Position numbers and translations under genes: made by a program | Part shown: positions 44,055-51,712 of the stretch, in pieces | How positions within the stretch are numbered: position 1 is the stretch's first letter | Layout of the letters: each line of letters starts with the position of its first letter | The notes under the pieces: generated by a model | The model's input: the letters and a program-made list of their open reading frames with translations, nothing else | What the model was told of the DNA's origin: nothing | Databases searched by the model: none | Assembly: GCA_049698775.1 (NCBI GenBank) | Contig: JBAVYM010000058.1 | Span: forward strand, 26,986-90,985 | DNA: 64,000 bases | Origin: REEB76 sp049698775 | GTDB taxonomy: Bacteria; Pseudomonadota; Gammaproteobacteria; Natronospirales; REEB76 | Direction: 5' to 3'

Positions 44055-44492
44055 TCACCTGCGCAACGGCGCGACCATACCAGTCTCCCGGTAACGCCGG
44101 TAATCCGACAGAATCAGCGCATGATCAAACGCGAGCTTCGCCGGTGGCGCCAGCGGATCGAATACCCCTGCTTTCCCGGCATCATCACCCGCATGCGGCT
44201 CGCCCGCGGCTTCCGCCACATACACCGCGCTCACCGTGTGGCCGCGGCTGTCGCGCGCCGGATCGGAATAGCAACCCAGCATCGCTTTGAGTTTCACCTT
44301 CAGGCCGGTCTCCTCTTGCGCTTCGCGCACTGCCGCGTGTTCCAATGTCTCGCCCACGTCCACGAAACCGCCGGGCAACGCCCAGCCGTGCGGCGGATTA
44401 CGCCGCTCGATGAGCACGATGGGCCGTTCCGCTCGGTCGCTCAGCTCAATAATGATATCTACCGCGATCAGAGGCGTAACGGAGTGTGGCAT
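44055..44492 (-). CDS. NUDIX hydrolase
   Basis: A 145-residue protein with the Nudix box GETLEHAAVREAQEETGLK, read as G-x5-E-x7-REUxEE, and LPGGFVDVG before it. It should hydrolyse a nucleoside diphosphate linked to another moiety, with Mg2+. ADP-ribose- or NADH-type substrates are typical for this subgroup (MW Nudix ADPRase-like RNPPHGWALPGGFV). It is the last gene of a tight run vapB-vapC-pRiA4b-like-nudix with gaps of 1 to 5 bases, so it probably shares their transcript. Confidence 0.88.
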   Translation of the reverse strand: MPHSVTPLIAVDIIIELSDRAERPIVLIERRNPPHGWALPGGFVDVGETLEHAAVREAQEETGLKVKLKAMLGCYSDPARDSRGHTVSAVYVAEAAGEPHAGDDAGKAGVFDPLAPPAKLAFDHALILSDYRRYRETGMVAPLRR

Positions 44493-44497
44493 GCTAG

Positions 44498-45055
44498 TTA
44501 TTTTCCTGGTCGCCGCGCATGCAGCAGGTGATTGACCGCTTCCAGATCAAAGTGTTTCGCATTCCAGTCCTTGCCCACCCACCGGCGCAACTCGCGATGC
44601 CGCGGATGGCGGGGATCCGCCAGAGCGTCCAGCAGCTCCTGGTAACCCGGCGGGCCGCCGCAATCCTCCGGCGGACAGGCGCGCGCACCATCCAGGCACA
44701 GCGGCCGCAGCAGCTCGGCGGCCATGACCTCGATTTTCTCCACCCGAATGTCGTGTTCCCAATTGTCGCCAAAATCATAGCTGTATGAAAAGCGCGCGCC
44801 CTCCGCAAGCTTGAGCGCTTCCATCGTGATCGTGGTTTCATCAATCAGCTCTTCCGGCGCATCCTCATGCAGAGGACCGTAGCGACGGTCGGCGATGAAG
44901 AATTCGTGCAGATGCGAATTTGTCCAACCCATCGCCGCCTGGATGGCATCATGCAAGTCTGCTAGCGTGGCGCCGGAGCGTATGCGCAGGCGCCGCCATA
45001 CCGGTGGTTCGATGTACTGCAATTGCACACCGATTTCCAGCACTTCACGCGGCAT
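44498..45055 (-). CDS. plasmid pRiA4b ORF-3 family protein
   Basis: A 185-residue protein with the family pattern: LQYIEPPVWRRLRIRSGATL near the start, LHDAIQAAMGWTNSHLHEF, RFSYSYDFGDNWEHDIRVEK and CPPEDCGGPPGYQELLDAL, ending WNAKHFDLEAVNHLL. The fold is a compact domain found as a passenger of IS1096-like elements and plasmids; the biochemical role is unknown. It begins 1 base after the vapC stop. A fragment of a second copy of the C-terminus lies at 45765-45809, which points to past rearrangement here. Confidence 0.87.
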   Translation of the reverse strand: MPREVLEIGVQLQYIEPPVWRRLRIRSGATLADLHDAIQAAMGWTNSHLHEFFIADRRYGPLHEDAPEELIDETTITMEALKLAEGARFSYSYDFGDNWEHDIRVEKIEVMAAELLRPLCLDGARACPPEDCGGPPGYQELLDALADPRHPRHRELRRWVGKDWNAKHFDLEAVNHLLHARRPGK

Positions 45056-45056
45056 G

Positions 45057-45467
45057 TCAGGTCACCCAGTTCTCGACTTTCAACTTTGGAACCCGGCGAA
45101 ACTCGCGCTCGTTGTTGGTGACCAGCGTCAAACCCTCGGCCAAGGCATGCGCTGCGATCCACAGATCATTGGCGCCAACCGGCGTGCCCTTGCGTTCCAA
45201 CACGGCCCGCAGTCCGCCATAACGACGTGCCGCCTCCACTGGCAGTGGCTTGACCCCGGCAACGGTGATCAGTGCCGCAAGATTCTGCCAGGCGACTTGC
45301 GGATAGCTGTTTTTAGCCGCCCCGGTGCAGAGCTCGCCGAAAACAATAACCGACAGTGCAGCTTCACCCGGCTTGAGGGCGTCAAACCGGGCAAGCACTG
45401 ACGGCGCACGCCGCGCGACCGCGTAAATGCAGATATCCGTATCCAGCAAATAACGGCAGGAAACCAC
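45057..45467 (-). CDS. vapC: PIN-domain toxin VapC
   Basis: A 136-residue PIN-domain ribonuclease toxin. The acidic metal site is seen in YLLDTDICIYAVA (first Asp), VIVFGELCTGA (Glu), GANDLWIAAHA (Asp) and LTLVTNNEREFRRVP. The start is GTG 45467, overlapping the vapB stop by one base (TAGTG). VapC enzymes cut tRNA or rRNA when the antitoxin is degraded. The overlap and the matched VapB make this a complete module. Confidence 0.92.
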   Translation of the reverse strand: MVSCRYLLDTDICIYAVARRAPSVLARFDALKPGEAALSVIVFGELCTGAAKNSYPQVAWQNLAALITVAGVKPLPVEAARRYGGLRAVLERKGTPVGANDLWIAAHALAEGLTLVTNNEREFRRVPKLKVENWVT

Positions 45468-45697
45468 TAGAGCGGCTCCACCTCATCCGGCGGTGGATCT
45501 TGCCGGCCATCGGCAAAAACATCCGTGGGCATTGGCGGTATCGTGCTCAGCAACTCGCTAAGCTGCGGCAATTTTTCCCTCAGCACCACTTCTCCGCCGC
45601 GCCGGAAGATCTCCACCTCCTTGGCGCGGAAGCGGAACTCCTTGGGCAAGCGCACGGCTTGACTGTTGCCGGATTTGAAGATGCGCGCGGTACTCAT
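45467..45697 (-). CDS. vapB: VapB/VagC-type antitoxin
   Basis: A 76-residue AbrB/SpoVT-fold antitoxin: STARIFKSGNSQAVRLPKEF is the VagC/VapB signature, then FRAKEVEIFRRGGEVVLREK, with an acidic Pro-rich tail (DPPPDEVEPL) for binding VapC. GGGAG lies before ATG 45697; the longer open frame upstream covers the pRiA4b-like relic. A well-formed promoter at 45712-45739 is just upstream. Confidence 0.9.
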   Translation of the reverse strand: MSTARIFKSGNSQAVRLPKEFRFRAKEVEIFRRGGEVVLREKLPQLSELLSTIPPMPTDVFADGRQDPPPDEVEPL

Positions 45698-45711
45698 GAC
45701 CAGACTCCCAA

Positions 45712-45739
45712 TGTATATACGCAGCGAATCGCCTGTCAA
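45712..45739 (-). promoter_or_regulatory. vapB promoter
   Basis: On the minus strand TTGACA (45739-45734), a 16-base spacer and TATACA (45717-45712). The consensus -35 is exact. The start of transcription would fall only a few bases before the vapB ATG, so the leader is very short. Confidence 0.55.
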
Positions 45740-45764
45740 TGCCACTGATAACGGAGCTGCTTCC

Positions 45765-45809
45765 TCACCGGGCCGCTTCCAGATCAAATTGCTCCGCATT
45801 CCACGTCAC
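45765..45809 (-). pseudogene. fragment of the C-terminus of a second pRiA4b ORF-3-like gene
   Basis: A minus-strand reading frame gives VTWNAEQFDLEAAR and a stop. It parallels KDWNAKHFDLEAVNHLL at the end of the gene at 44498, with DNA similarity continuing (CGCTTCCAGATCAAA in both). It lies between the PIN toxin stop and the vapB promoter. Small, so moderate confidence. Confidence 0.42.
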
Positions 45810-46213
45810 ACCGCGTCCTCCATGTTTGTCAGGAATGCGCGCAAGTTCATGATGCGAATGCCACGGTATTCCCCCAATGACAGCATCGCCTTGTCTCCGG
45901 TCACAATGACATCCGCCCCGCCCGCCTGCGCACATTCGAGTACACGGTTATCGGGCTCATCACGCAGGACTTTGAGTCTGCTCTTTGGTTCAACAATTTG
46001 AGCCAAGTCTGCCAGAAACACGGCCACGCGCGCCAGCTCCTCCGGTTCGCGGCTAAATTTGCGTGCCAGCACATCCAACACTTCGTGAATGAGTGGTTTC
46101 GAGATCACAAGCCGCACACGGCCTTCGGCCGCGGCGGCCATGGCAATTTCCGCGCTGCCACTCGGGAGTGTTAGCGCGGAAATGAAAATGTTGGTGTCGT
46201 AAACAGCCTTCAC
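45806..46213 (-). CDS. PIN-family toxin (COG1569 type)
   Basis: A 135-residue PIN-domain protein: MKAVYDTNIFISALTLPSGS carries the first Asp and Asn, ISKPLIHEVLDVL the Glu, and DNRVLECAQAGGADVIVTGD the later Asp residues. It belongs to the putative toxin group named for COG1569, distinct from the VapC at 45057. Its ATG overlaps the stop of the ribbon-helix-helix antitoxin gene by 4 bases (ATGA). RNase activity is expected from the family. Confidence 0.88.
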   Translation of the reverse strand: MKAVYDTNIFISALTLPSGSAEIAMAAAAEGRVRLVISKPLIHEVLDVLARKFSREPEELARVAVFLADLAQIVEPKSRLKVLRDEPDNRVLECAQAGGADVIVTGDKAMLSLGEYRGIRIMNLRAFLTNMEDAV

Positions 46214-46446
46214 CGGCCCAGATAACGCTCAAGATCGCGCTGACTGAGGACGCCCTTTGCGCGCGCCTTGCGCTGCCAGTAACCCTGCAAGGTCTTGAGT
46301 TCGCCCTTGAGCCTCACGGCACGCGCGGCACGCAGCGCTTCCTGAATCACCGCGCTCAGGGTCTTGCCTTCGGCTTCGGCCTGTTGCTCCGCCTCGCGCG
46401 CAAGTTCGGGGGGAAGTGAGATGGTTTTCTTCAGCGCGCCGGCCAT
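46210..46446 (-). CDS. CopG-type ribbon-helix-helix antitoxin
   Basis: A 78-residue protein with a ribbon-helix-helix N-terminus (KKTISLPPELAREAEQQAEA, then EGKTLSAVIQEALRAARAVR) and a basic C-terminal tail (KGELKTLQGYWQRKARAKG) that should cover the PIN toxin. It starts at ATG 46446, or GTG/TTG 12-15 bases earlier. A perfect palindrome at 46469 lies just upstream and is a good operator candidate. With the downstream PIN gene it forms the second toxin-antitoxin pair of this island. Confidence 0.87.
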   Translation of the reverse strand: MAGALKKTISLPPELAREAEQQAEAEGKTLSAVIQEALRAARAVRLKGELKTLQGYWQRKARAKGVLSQRDLERYLGR

Positions 46447-46468
46447 GTTGCAGTTCACCAAGTATGAA

Positions 46469-46484
46469 ATAGTATGACTACTAT
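46469..46484. promoter_or_regulatory. palindromic operator candidate upstream of the CopG/PIN pair
   Basis: ATAGTATGACTACTAT, a perfect 6-base inverted repeat around TGAC, lies 23 bases before the antitoxin ATG and overlaps a TACTAT -10-like hexamer on the minus strand. Ribbon-helix-helix antitoxins commonly bind such sites to repress their own operon. Confidence 0.5.
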
Positions 46485-46638
46485 ACGCCCCTGTTCTGCT
46501 GCCTTCAATGACCGTTGCACCGGTTTACGCAGCGCAAGCATGGCTCATGGAACGGGCGGCCAGCGGTATGCGGTATCAGGACACTCCCTGCCTAAAAGAC
46601 GGCCGCCGCTCCCTCCACGTCGCGACTCCGATACAAGC

Positions 46639-49326
46639 TCATCCGAGCTTTCCTGCAATTGTTCCCCACTGCTTGTTCGTCACCATTACGAAGCGCGCCT
46701 TGCCCTTGCTTTCGCGCGCCCAGAGTTCGCCAATCAGGCGATCTTCTTTGGCTTCATCAGTGCTGTATCGGTCCGCACCCTTGTATTCGATCGCCAGAAC
46801 CGCGCCGCCGGGCAATTTGCAGATGAAATCCGGCCAGAAGCGGTCAGCGGCTTTTTGCAGGAAGAATGAACAGGCGGGTTTGCGAGCCAGGTTACGTACC
46901 CAGAATTCAATCCGGCCTTTCTGCGCCTGATCATCCAGCCAGCAGGCACACTCGTATTCTTCTTTGCTGTCGAAATCGCCCACCTGTGCATAGTAGTGTT
47001 TGCGGAAATGCGCTGGGCCGAAGCGCCCATCGTAGGTCCGGGTCGGTGCATAACCGTACTCGGGGAAATCAAACGTCAGCCCTTCGCCACCCACCACGAC
47101 ATCCACAGGGCTGCCGGCCTCAAACAGAGTCTCTTGATATGCCTTTCTGACTGCTGTCAGACGCAATTCCCGGATACGGTCCTGTAACAATTGCCGCAAC
47201 AGGAATTTGCGTGCGTTCAGCCGCGCCAGGTTCATGCCTTCCCGCTTCAACAAGCTGCTGATCCAGCGCACCACGAATGCACGTTTGCTCGTATGGGTAA
47301 TAGTTGGGTCCGGAAGATTCCGGCAGAACCATGCCGCCAATCCGGCTTCATCCATGTGTTCTGGCCGGTAGCTCAGTTCCAGATCACGAGTCAGGCCGGC
47401 CATGAAATCCACGCGCAAGGTGCCGGCGCCTTCATCGGTATCAATGGTTCCGGCTTCCCCTGCCTGGTTGTCAGCAAGGCGCTGCAATTGCTGAATGGTG
47501 GGCTCGGCACCATAAGGCGACAGTTCCCAGGGATAATCCAGGACTTCCGGGTCGTCGAAGAGTTGCAGTTCACCCTGCACACGCAGACCGAGCTGCGGTA
47601 TCTCAAAGTGCTTGCCTTGTTCGGCAGGTGTTTGAAAGAAATGTGAGCTTGCCTGCTGGCGGCTCGCCTCGGCTGCCTGGGCAATGTCGTTGCGCGCCTG
47701 CTCGCCTTTTACGGCCGCCTGCACCGCCGCGGTATCCGCCGCGTCCAGCGGCGCATTGATAACCAGCTTCTTTTCCTGGTCATCCCACTCTACTTTTCCA
47801 TCCAGTGATTTCAGCTCCCGCTTTTCAGGCGTCTCACCAAGCGCCACTGCTATTGGAGTGAACTCGACGCGCTCCGCATTGCGCTCGAAATCGAATATGG
47901 CATCCTTTGGGTCGCGCGCGGACACGAAGTCTTTCGCCTCGCGCCGCTCGAAGCCGGCCCCTTTCACCAGACTGTCGCGCAAACTGTTGGCGGTATCGCG
48001 AAAACTGCGCGACACTACGTAAGCGTATGACTGGTTGAGCGCGTCGTCCGCGCGTGACATTGCATCGGGCTGGCGCAGAATGCGTCCCAGCAATTGCTCG
48101 ACTGCGGTCGCCGCATGCAGTTCCGCCATGCTCACCAGAATGTAGGCAAACGGACAATCCCAGCCTTCGGCCAATGCGCGTTGGGTGATGACATACTTCA
48201 CTGGACAACGCTCGTCGGCGATGCCTCTCGGATACTCCTTTCCAATCTTCTCCAGCTCATCGTACTCGCTGGTGGAACGCACGATTTCATTGACGGGGAT
48301 GCTGTGATTCTTCTGCAACTCTTCCCACACCACATCCACATTACGGGTTTCGATCCCCTGACGTTTCGGTTCGGCCTGGATTAACACCAGCGGCCGCAGA
48401 TAAGCCGCGCCCTGACGGCGTTCCGCATCCGCCTTGCCTTGCAGTTCATTGCGCCACGCCAGCGCCTGATTCAGACACTTCTGCCAGTCCGGCTGTGCTT
48501 CCAACAGGATCGGCAACTTGATCATGTGCTCGGCTTTCAACTCCGCCGCCCATACACTGTGCAACACATTACTGGGCGTGCGTTCGGTATCCGGCGTAGC
48601 CGTCAGCTCCAGAATGCCGGACGGATTCAGCCGCCGCAGCATGTCGAAGCCCAGATCGGTGCGGCTGTTGTGCGCCTCGTCCACAATCACGAACGGCCGG
48701 TGCAGACGCAGCACGTTGGCGAGCGAACATGGAATCACGCCGTTGCCGTCGGTCAGCAATTCCTGGCGCTGTTCCGCCGCGAGATCGGCGAAATGCGCCA
48801 TCAGCGCGCCATTCGATTCATAGACTTTGCGACCCTCGGTGTCTTCCACCTGGAACGCCTGCCGGGTACATACAATCACCGTGGTGGAGGTCGCCAGCGT
48901 GGCCGGCGTCACATTCTTGGCTTCCTCGATGTCCAGCACCGTGACCGGCCCAGCTTCGCGCAAGGCCGCATGATACGGATGCTGCGGATATTTCAGCGCC
49001 TTCAGCGTCTGCTCGCGAATCGCATTAGACGGCACCAGCCACAACACCACACTGTGCGGCACCTCCAACAGCAGATCGTTCACATGCCTCACACAACGCG
49101 CCGCCAGCCAGGTCTTGCCGCCGCCGGTCGGCACCCGCAGGCAGAAATACGGCATCGCGGGGTTGAAATCGCCGAGCGGATGATAGGTGATCCCCTGCCC
49201 CCACAGCGCCAGCGTGGTTTCATAGAAAGCGGTATTGGCGTTGCCCCTGTCGCGGCAGGAGCGCAGATAATCCTGCACCGAGCGCAGCACCTCGGCCTGA
49301 TATTCCTTGGTGACAAACGCGGTCAT
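46639..49326 (-). CDS. res: type III restriction enzyme, Res subunit (helicase-nuclease)
   Basis: An 895-residue superfamily 2 helicase with a C-terminal nuclease. Walker A is VPTGGGKTW (about 65-73), the DEAH box is in FVIVDEAHNS (about 216), motif III is in ILELTATPDT, and motif VI is in VEQLLGRILRQP. The C-terminus has a PD-(D/E)xK-type site, FWPDFICKLPGG then VLAIEYKG (about 829-850). With Mod it should cut DNA carrying unmodified sites in inverse orientation after ATP-driven sliding. Its ATG overlaps the stop of the RelE/ParE-like toxin (ATGA). It is the last gene of the mod-antitoxin-toxin-res unit. About 190 bases without a gene separate its stop from the CopG antitoxin start. Confidence 0.93.
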   Translation of the reverse strand: MTAFVTKEYQAEVLRSVQDYLRSCRDRGNANTAFYETTLALWGQGITYHPLGDFNPAMPYFCLRVPTGGGKTWLAARCVRHVNDLLLEVPHSVVLWLVPSNAIREQTLKALKYPQHPYHAALREAGPVTVLDIEEAKNVTPATLATSTTVIVCTRQAFQVEDTEGRKVYESNGALMAHFADLAAEQRQELLTDGNGVIPCSLANVLRLHRPFVIVDEAHNSRTDLGFDMLRRLNPSGILELTATPDTERTPSNVLHSVWAAELKAEHMIKLPILLEAQPDWQKCLNQALAWRNELQGKADAERRQGAAYLRPLVLIQAEPKRQGIETRNVDVVWEELQKNHSIPVNEIVRSTSEYDELEKIGKEYPRGIADERCPVKYVITQRALAEGWDCPFAYILVSMAELHAATAVEQLLGRILRQPDAMSRADDALNQSYAYVVSRSFRDTANSLRDSLVKGAGFERREAKDFVSARDPKDAIFDFERNAERVEFTPIAVALGETPEKRELKSLDGKVEWDDQEKKLVINAPLDAADTAAVQAAVKGEQARNDIAQAAEASRQQASSHFFQTPAEQGKHFEIPQLGLRVQGELQLFDDPEVLDYPWELSPYGAEPTIQQLQRLADNQAGEAGTIDTDEGAGTLRVDFMAGLTRDLELSYRPEHMDEAGLAAWFCRNLPDPTITHTSKRAFVVRWISSLLKREGMNLARLNARKFLLRQLLQDRIRELRLTAVRKAYQETLFEAGSPVDVVVGGEGLTFDFPEYGYAPTRTYDGRFGPAHFRKHYYAQVGDFDSKEEYECACWLDDQAQKGRIEFWVRNLARKPACSFFLQKAADRFWPDFICKLPGGAVLAIEYKGADRYSTDEAKEDRLIGELWARESKGKARFVMVTNKQWGTIAGKLG

Positions 49327-49622
49327 GGTTTTACGGCCCGGCTGACCCAGTGATTCGGTTTGCGGTGCTGATGGGCGACCGCAAGGATATAGATATGCTC
49401 GAGTTCAATCGTATAAAGCAATTTGTAAGGAAATCGCCCCAACAGTACACGGCGGATTTCTCCGCGTTCAACCGGAAATGCCAGCGGCCAGGCGCAGATA
49501 CGGCGCAGCGCGTAGCGCACCTCCTCCCGCAATCCGGCGCCCAGTCCCGCCAATTGCCGGTTGTAGTAACGCTCCGCTTCCTCAAATTCCACCCGTGCTT
49601 CGAGCGAGAACAGCACCCGCAC
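49323..49622 (-). CDS. RelE/ParE-family toxin
   Basis: A 99-residue toxin: VLFSLEARVEFEEAERYYNR opens the fold, GLGAGLREEVRYALRRI and VERGEIRRVLLGRFPYKLLY follow, and it ends with HIYILAVAHQHRKPNHW, the typical pattern of the plasmid-stabilisation (RelE/ParE) family that pairs with TIGR02574 antitoxins. It starts at GTG 49622 within the antitoxin stop (TAGTG) and its own stop overlaps the res ATG. So it is wedged between its antitoxin and the restriction subunit. Whether it poisons ribosomes or gyrase is unknown. Confidence 0.9.
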   Translation of the reverse strand: MRVLFSLEARVEFEEAERYYNRQLAGLGAGLREEVRYALRRICAWPLAFPVERGEIRRVLLGRFPYKLLYTIELEHIYILAVAHQHRKPNHWVSRAVKP

Positions 49623-49828
49623 TACAATTTTCCAACGATATCTTCAGCCGGTATGCCCTTCACTTTGCCGGTCCGGTAAGCGGCCAACCGCCGTTCCGCC
49701 TCTTCCAGCCACACCGCATCCATCACCGGATCGGGCTGGTCCAGACTGTGCAGAATTTCCTCCACCAGTTCGAAGCGTTTGGCCGGCTCAAGTTGCAATG
49801 CCTGTTTCACGATATCCTGCGTAGTCAT
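49622..49828 (-). CDS. antitoxin of the addiction-module family (TIGR02574)
   Basis: A 68-residue helical protein: MTTQDIVKQALQLEPAKRFE then LVEEILHSLDQPDPVMD, VWLEEAERRLAAYRTGKVKG and IPAEDIVGKL match the short addiction-module family. It should bind the toxin encoded next. AGGAGAG precedes ATG 49828. It starts 37 bases after the mod stop, so transcription from mod probably continues through it. Confidence 0.89.
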   Translation of the reverse strand: MTTQDIVKQALQLEPAKRFELVEEILHSLDQPDPVMDAVWLEEAERRLAAYRTGKVKGIPAEDIVGKL

Positions 49829-49865
49829 GGTCGTTTCTCTCCTGTGTCAATTTCCGGTTTCAAGA

Positions 49866-51647
49866 TTACACCGCCAGCGCATAGGGCGTCTGTTTGAACA
49901 CGATCCCCTGGCGCCGCAGGCGCGGCTCACCGAGTCGGCAGGCGGCTGCGTAAATCACCTTCGGTCCGTTGAAGGCCGGCAACACCTCAAGCACTTTGCC
50001 GGTCAGCACGTTGCCGCCGTTCACGGATTTGTCTTTTAGGATTCCGTTATATAGAAGATAGATCGCGCGGCCCTCATACACGCCCAGCAAGGGGGAATCA
50101 AAGGCCGTTCGCCCTGAGCCTGTCGAAGGGTTGAGAAACAAGCCTGTCCCCGTTTCCCTGAACCACACGAACTCTGCCAATTGCGCGAACGTGACATCGC
50201 CGCGTATCTGGCCCTCCGCGGTGAACAGCGGTTCCTGCGATAAGGTACAAAATTGAAAGCCGCCGCCGAGACCGGCTACGGCTTCGCCCTTGGCGTTGGT
50301 GTAGCCCTGGGCCACGCGCTTAACGCGCTCGGCGGTCACATTCCTGGCAATGTTGTCATCCATCTCGACCAGAATGAACCGGCGCTTGCCGCCGTCTTCG
50401 GCATTTTGTTTCAACACCGCGTGGCCAGTGGTGCCAGAGCCAGCGAAAGAATCCAAGACAACGAAATCAGAGCCGCTAATCATGCTTATTAAATACTTGA
50501 TTAAATCGACCGGTTTTGGGAATGGAAACTTTGTGCTCATATCAGCTAACTCAGCCGATTGTGACTGAGTCGTACCTACACCACCAATCACTGATATAAC
50601 GTGACTTGGGGATTTCCGATCTTTAATCGATTCGATCGCTCCGGTTTTCGTAATGACGAACCGGGTACTTTGCCCTTTGCTATCTTTGATAGGTTCAAAT
50701 TTTGCAGCAACGAATTCTTCGAGTAATTCCTTCGAGCTCCAACCGCTTTGCGCAACTACAGATTTGCCTAACAAACCATCAATAACAACAACATCTGACT
50801 CATAGTGTGGCCAAGCATTGCTCCTAGCTGGAATAACCCCATCCTTAAAATCCGCTGGGAACCCGACTGGCAGCGTCACCACACTTATAGGATTTTTTGG
50901 ACCATTTTTAACAATCGTATTCCGAATAGTTTCCTTACGAAGCTTACTCTTGGCCCCAATAGTTGGATCAATCACCTTTGGAGCAGAAAATTTCCCAGGA
51001 TCAATGGAGTAAGCCAGCACATATTCATGACATATTTTCACTTTTGCTTGATTATCGAAATTTCCATCAGTACGCCAGACAAATGTTGCGAGCCGTTTAT
51101 TTATGCTAAATATTTCATCCATCAACGTGCGAAGATGATGCACTTCATCATCATCAATAGATACAAAAATCGCGCCATCCTCGTGCAGAAACTGCTTCAG
51201 CAACACCAGCCGGGGATACATCATGCAGAGCCAACGGTCGTGCCGATCCAGTGTTTCGCCTTCGCGGCCCACCACTTCGCCCAGCCATTTGCGGATTTCC
51301 GGGCTGTTGACGTTGTCGTTGTAAATCCAGCCTTCGTTGCCGGTGTTGTAGGGCGGATCAATGTAGATGCACTTCACCTGGCCGGCATAGCGCGGCAGCA
51401 GCGCTTTCAGAGCGTGCAGATTGTCGCCCTGGACGACGAGGTTTCCGTTGAAATCTTCCTGCCCTTCGACTTCGCGGCCTAGCGGGCCGCGAAGTCTGTC
51501 CTGAGCATGGTCGAAGGGCTCAGGGCGAACGGTGGATTCGGAGCGAACGGGGAGTGAGAGTTCCGGCACTAGCTCCAAAAGGCGGTACGGCACTTCCTGG
51601 TGGTGCTTGACGACAGCCTGTTTACCAATCCAGTTCAGAGTAGGCAT
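49866..51647 (-). CDS. mod: type III DNA adenine methyltransferase, Mod subunit, with two in-frame repeat inserts
   Basis: A 593-residue beta-class N6-adenine methyltransferase. DPPYNTG (97-103) is motif IV, FVSIDDDEVHHLR follows, and motif I DSFAGSGTTGHAVL is near the C-terminal side. The middle (about 150-400, DNA 50450-51200) is visibly AT-rich and holds the target-recognition region. Two extra peptides stand out. Residues about 40-63 (RPEPFDHAQDRLRGPLGREV) and a second stretch with NPSTGSGRTAFD both come from the GTTCGCCCTGAG repeat family read in frame. Related Mod proteins lack them. It methylates the site recognised by the system and guides Res. ATG 51647 has a weak ribosome site. Confidence 0.92.
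   Translation of the reverse strand: MPTLNWIGKQAVVKHHQEVPYRLLELVPELSLPVRSESTVRPEPFDHAQDRLRGPLGREVEGQEDFNGNLVVQGDNLHALKALLPRYAGQVKCIYIDPPYNTGNEGWIYNDNVNSPEIRKWLGEVVGREGETLDRHDRWLCMMYPRLVLLKQFLHEDGAIFVSIDDDEVHHLRTLMDEIFSINKRLATFVWRTDGNFDNQAKVKICHEYVLAYSIDPGKFSAPKVIDPTIGAKSKLRKETIRNTIVKNGPKNPISVVTLPVGFPADFKDGVIPARSNAWPHYESDVVVIDGLLGKSVVAQSGWSSKELLEEFVAAKFEPIKDSKGQSTRFVITKTGAIESIKDRKSPSHVISVIGGVGTTQSQSAELADMSTKFPFPKPVDLIKYLISMISGSDFVVLDSFAGSGTTGHAVLKQNAEDGGKRRFILVEMDDNIARNVTAERVKRVAQGYTNAKGEAVAGLGGGFQFCTLSQEPLFTAEGQIRGDVTFAQLAEFVWFRETGTGLFLNPSTGSGRTAFDSPLLGVYEGRAIYLLYNGILKDKSVNGGNVLTGKVLEVLPAFNGPKVIYAAACRLGEPRLRRQGIVFKQTPYALAV
50105..50134. repeat. short GTTCGCCCTGAGCCTGTCGA repeat inside mod
   Basis: GTTCGCCCTGAGCCTGTCGA then AGGGTTGAG, a half-unit of the family at 29756 and 51461, is translated in frame on the minus strand near the Mod C-terminus. 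Confidence 0.7.
51461..51530. repeat. 70-bp inverted repeat inside mod
   Basis: GCCCTTCGAC...TCGAAGGGC forms the outer arms, with CTTCGCGGCC/GGCCGCGAAG as a strong inner hairpin. It is read through in frame near the Mod N-terminus without a stop. Confidence 0.78.
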
Positions 51648-51712
51648 GCAAACAGATTCTTTTATTGATATTCAGAATTTTCGATATTCAAGCCACCGGC
51701 TTGAAATGCGTC

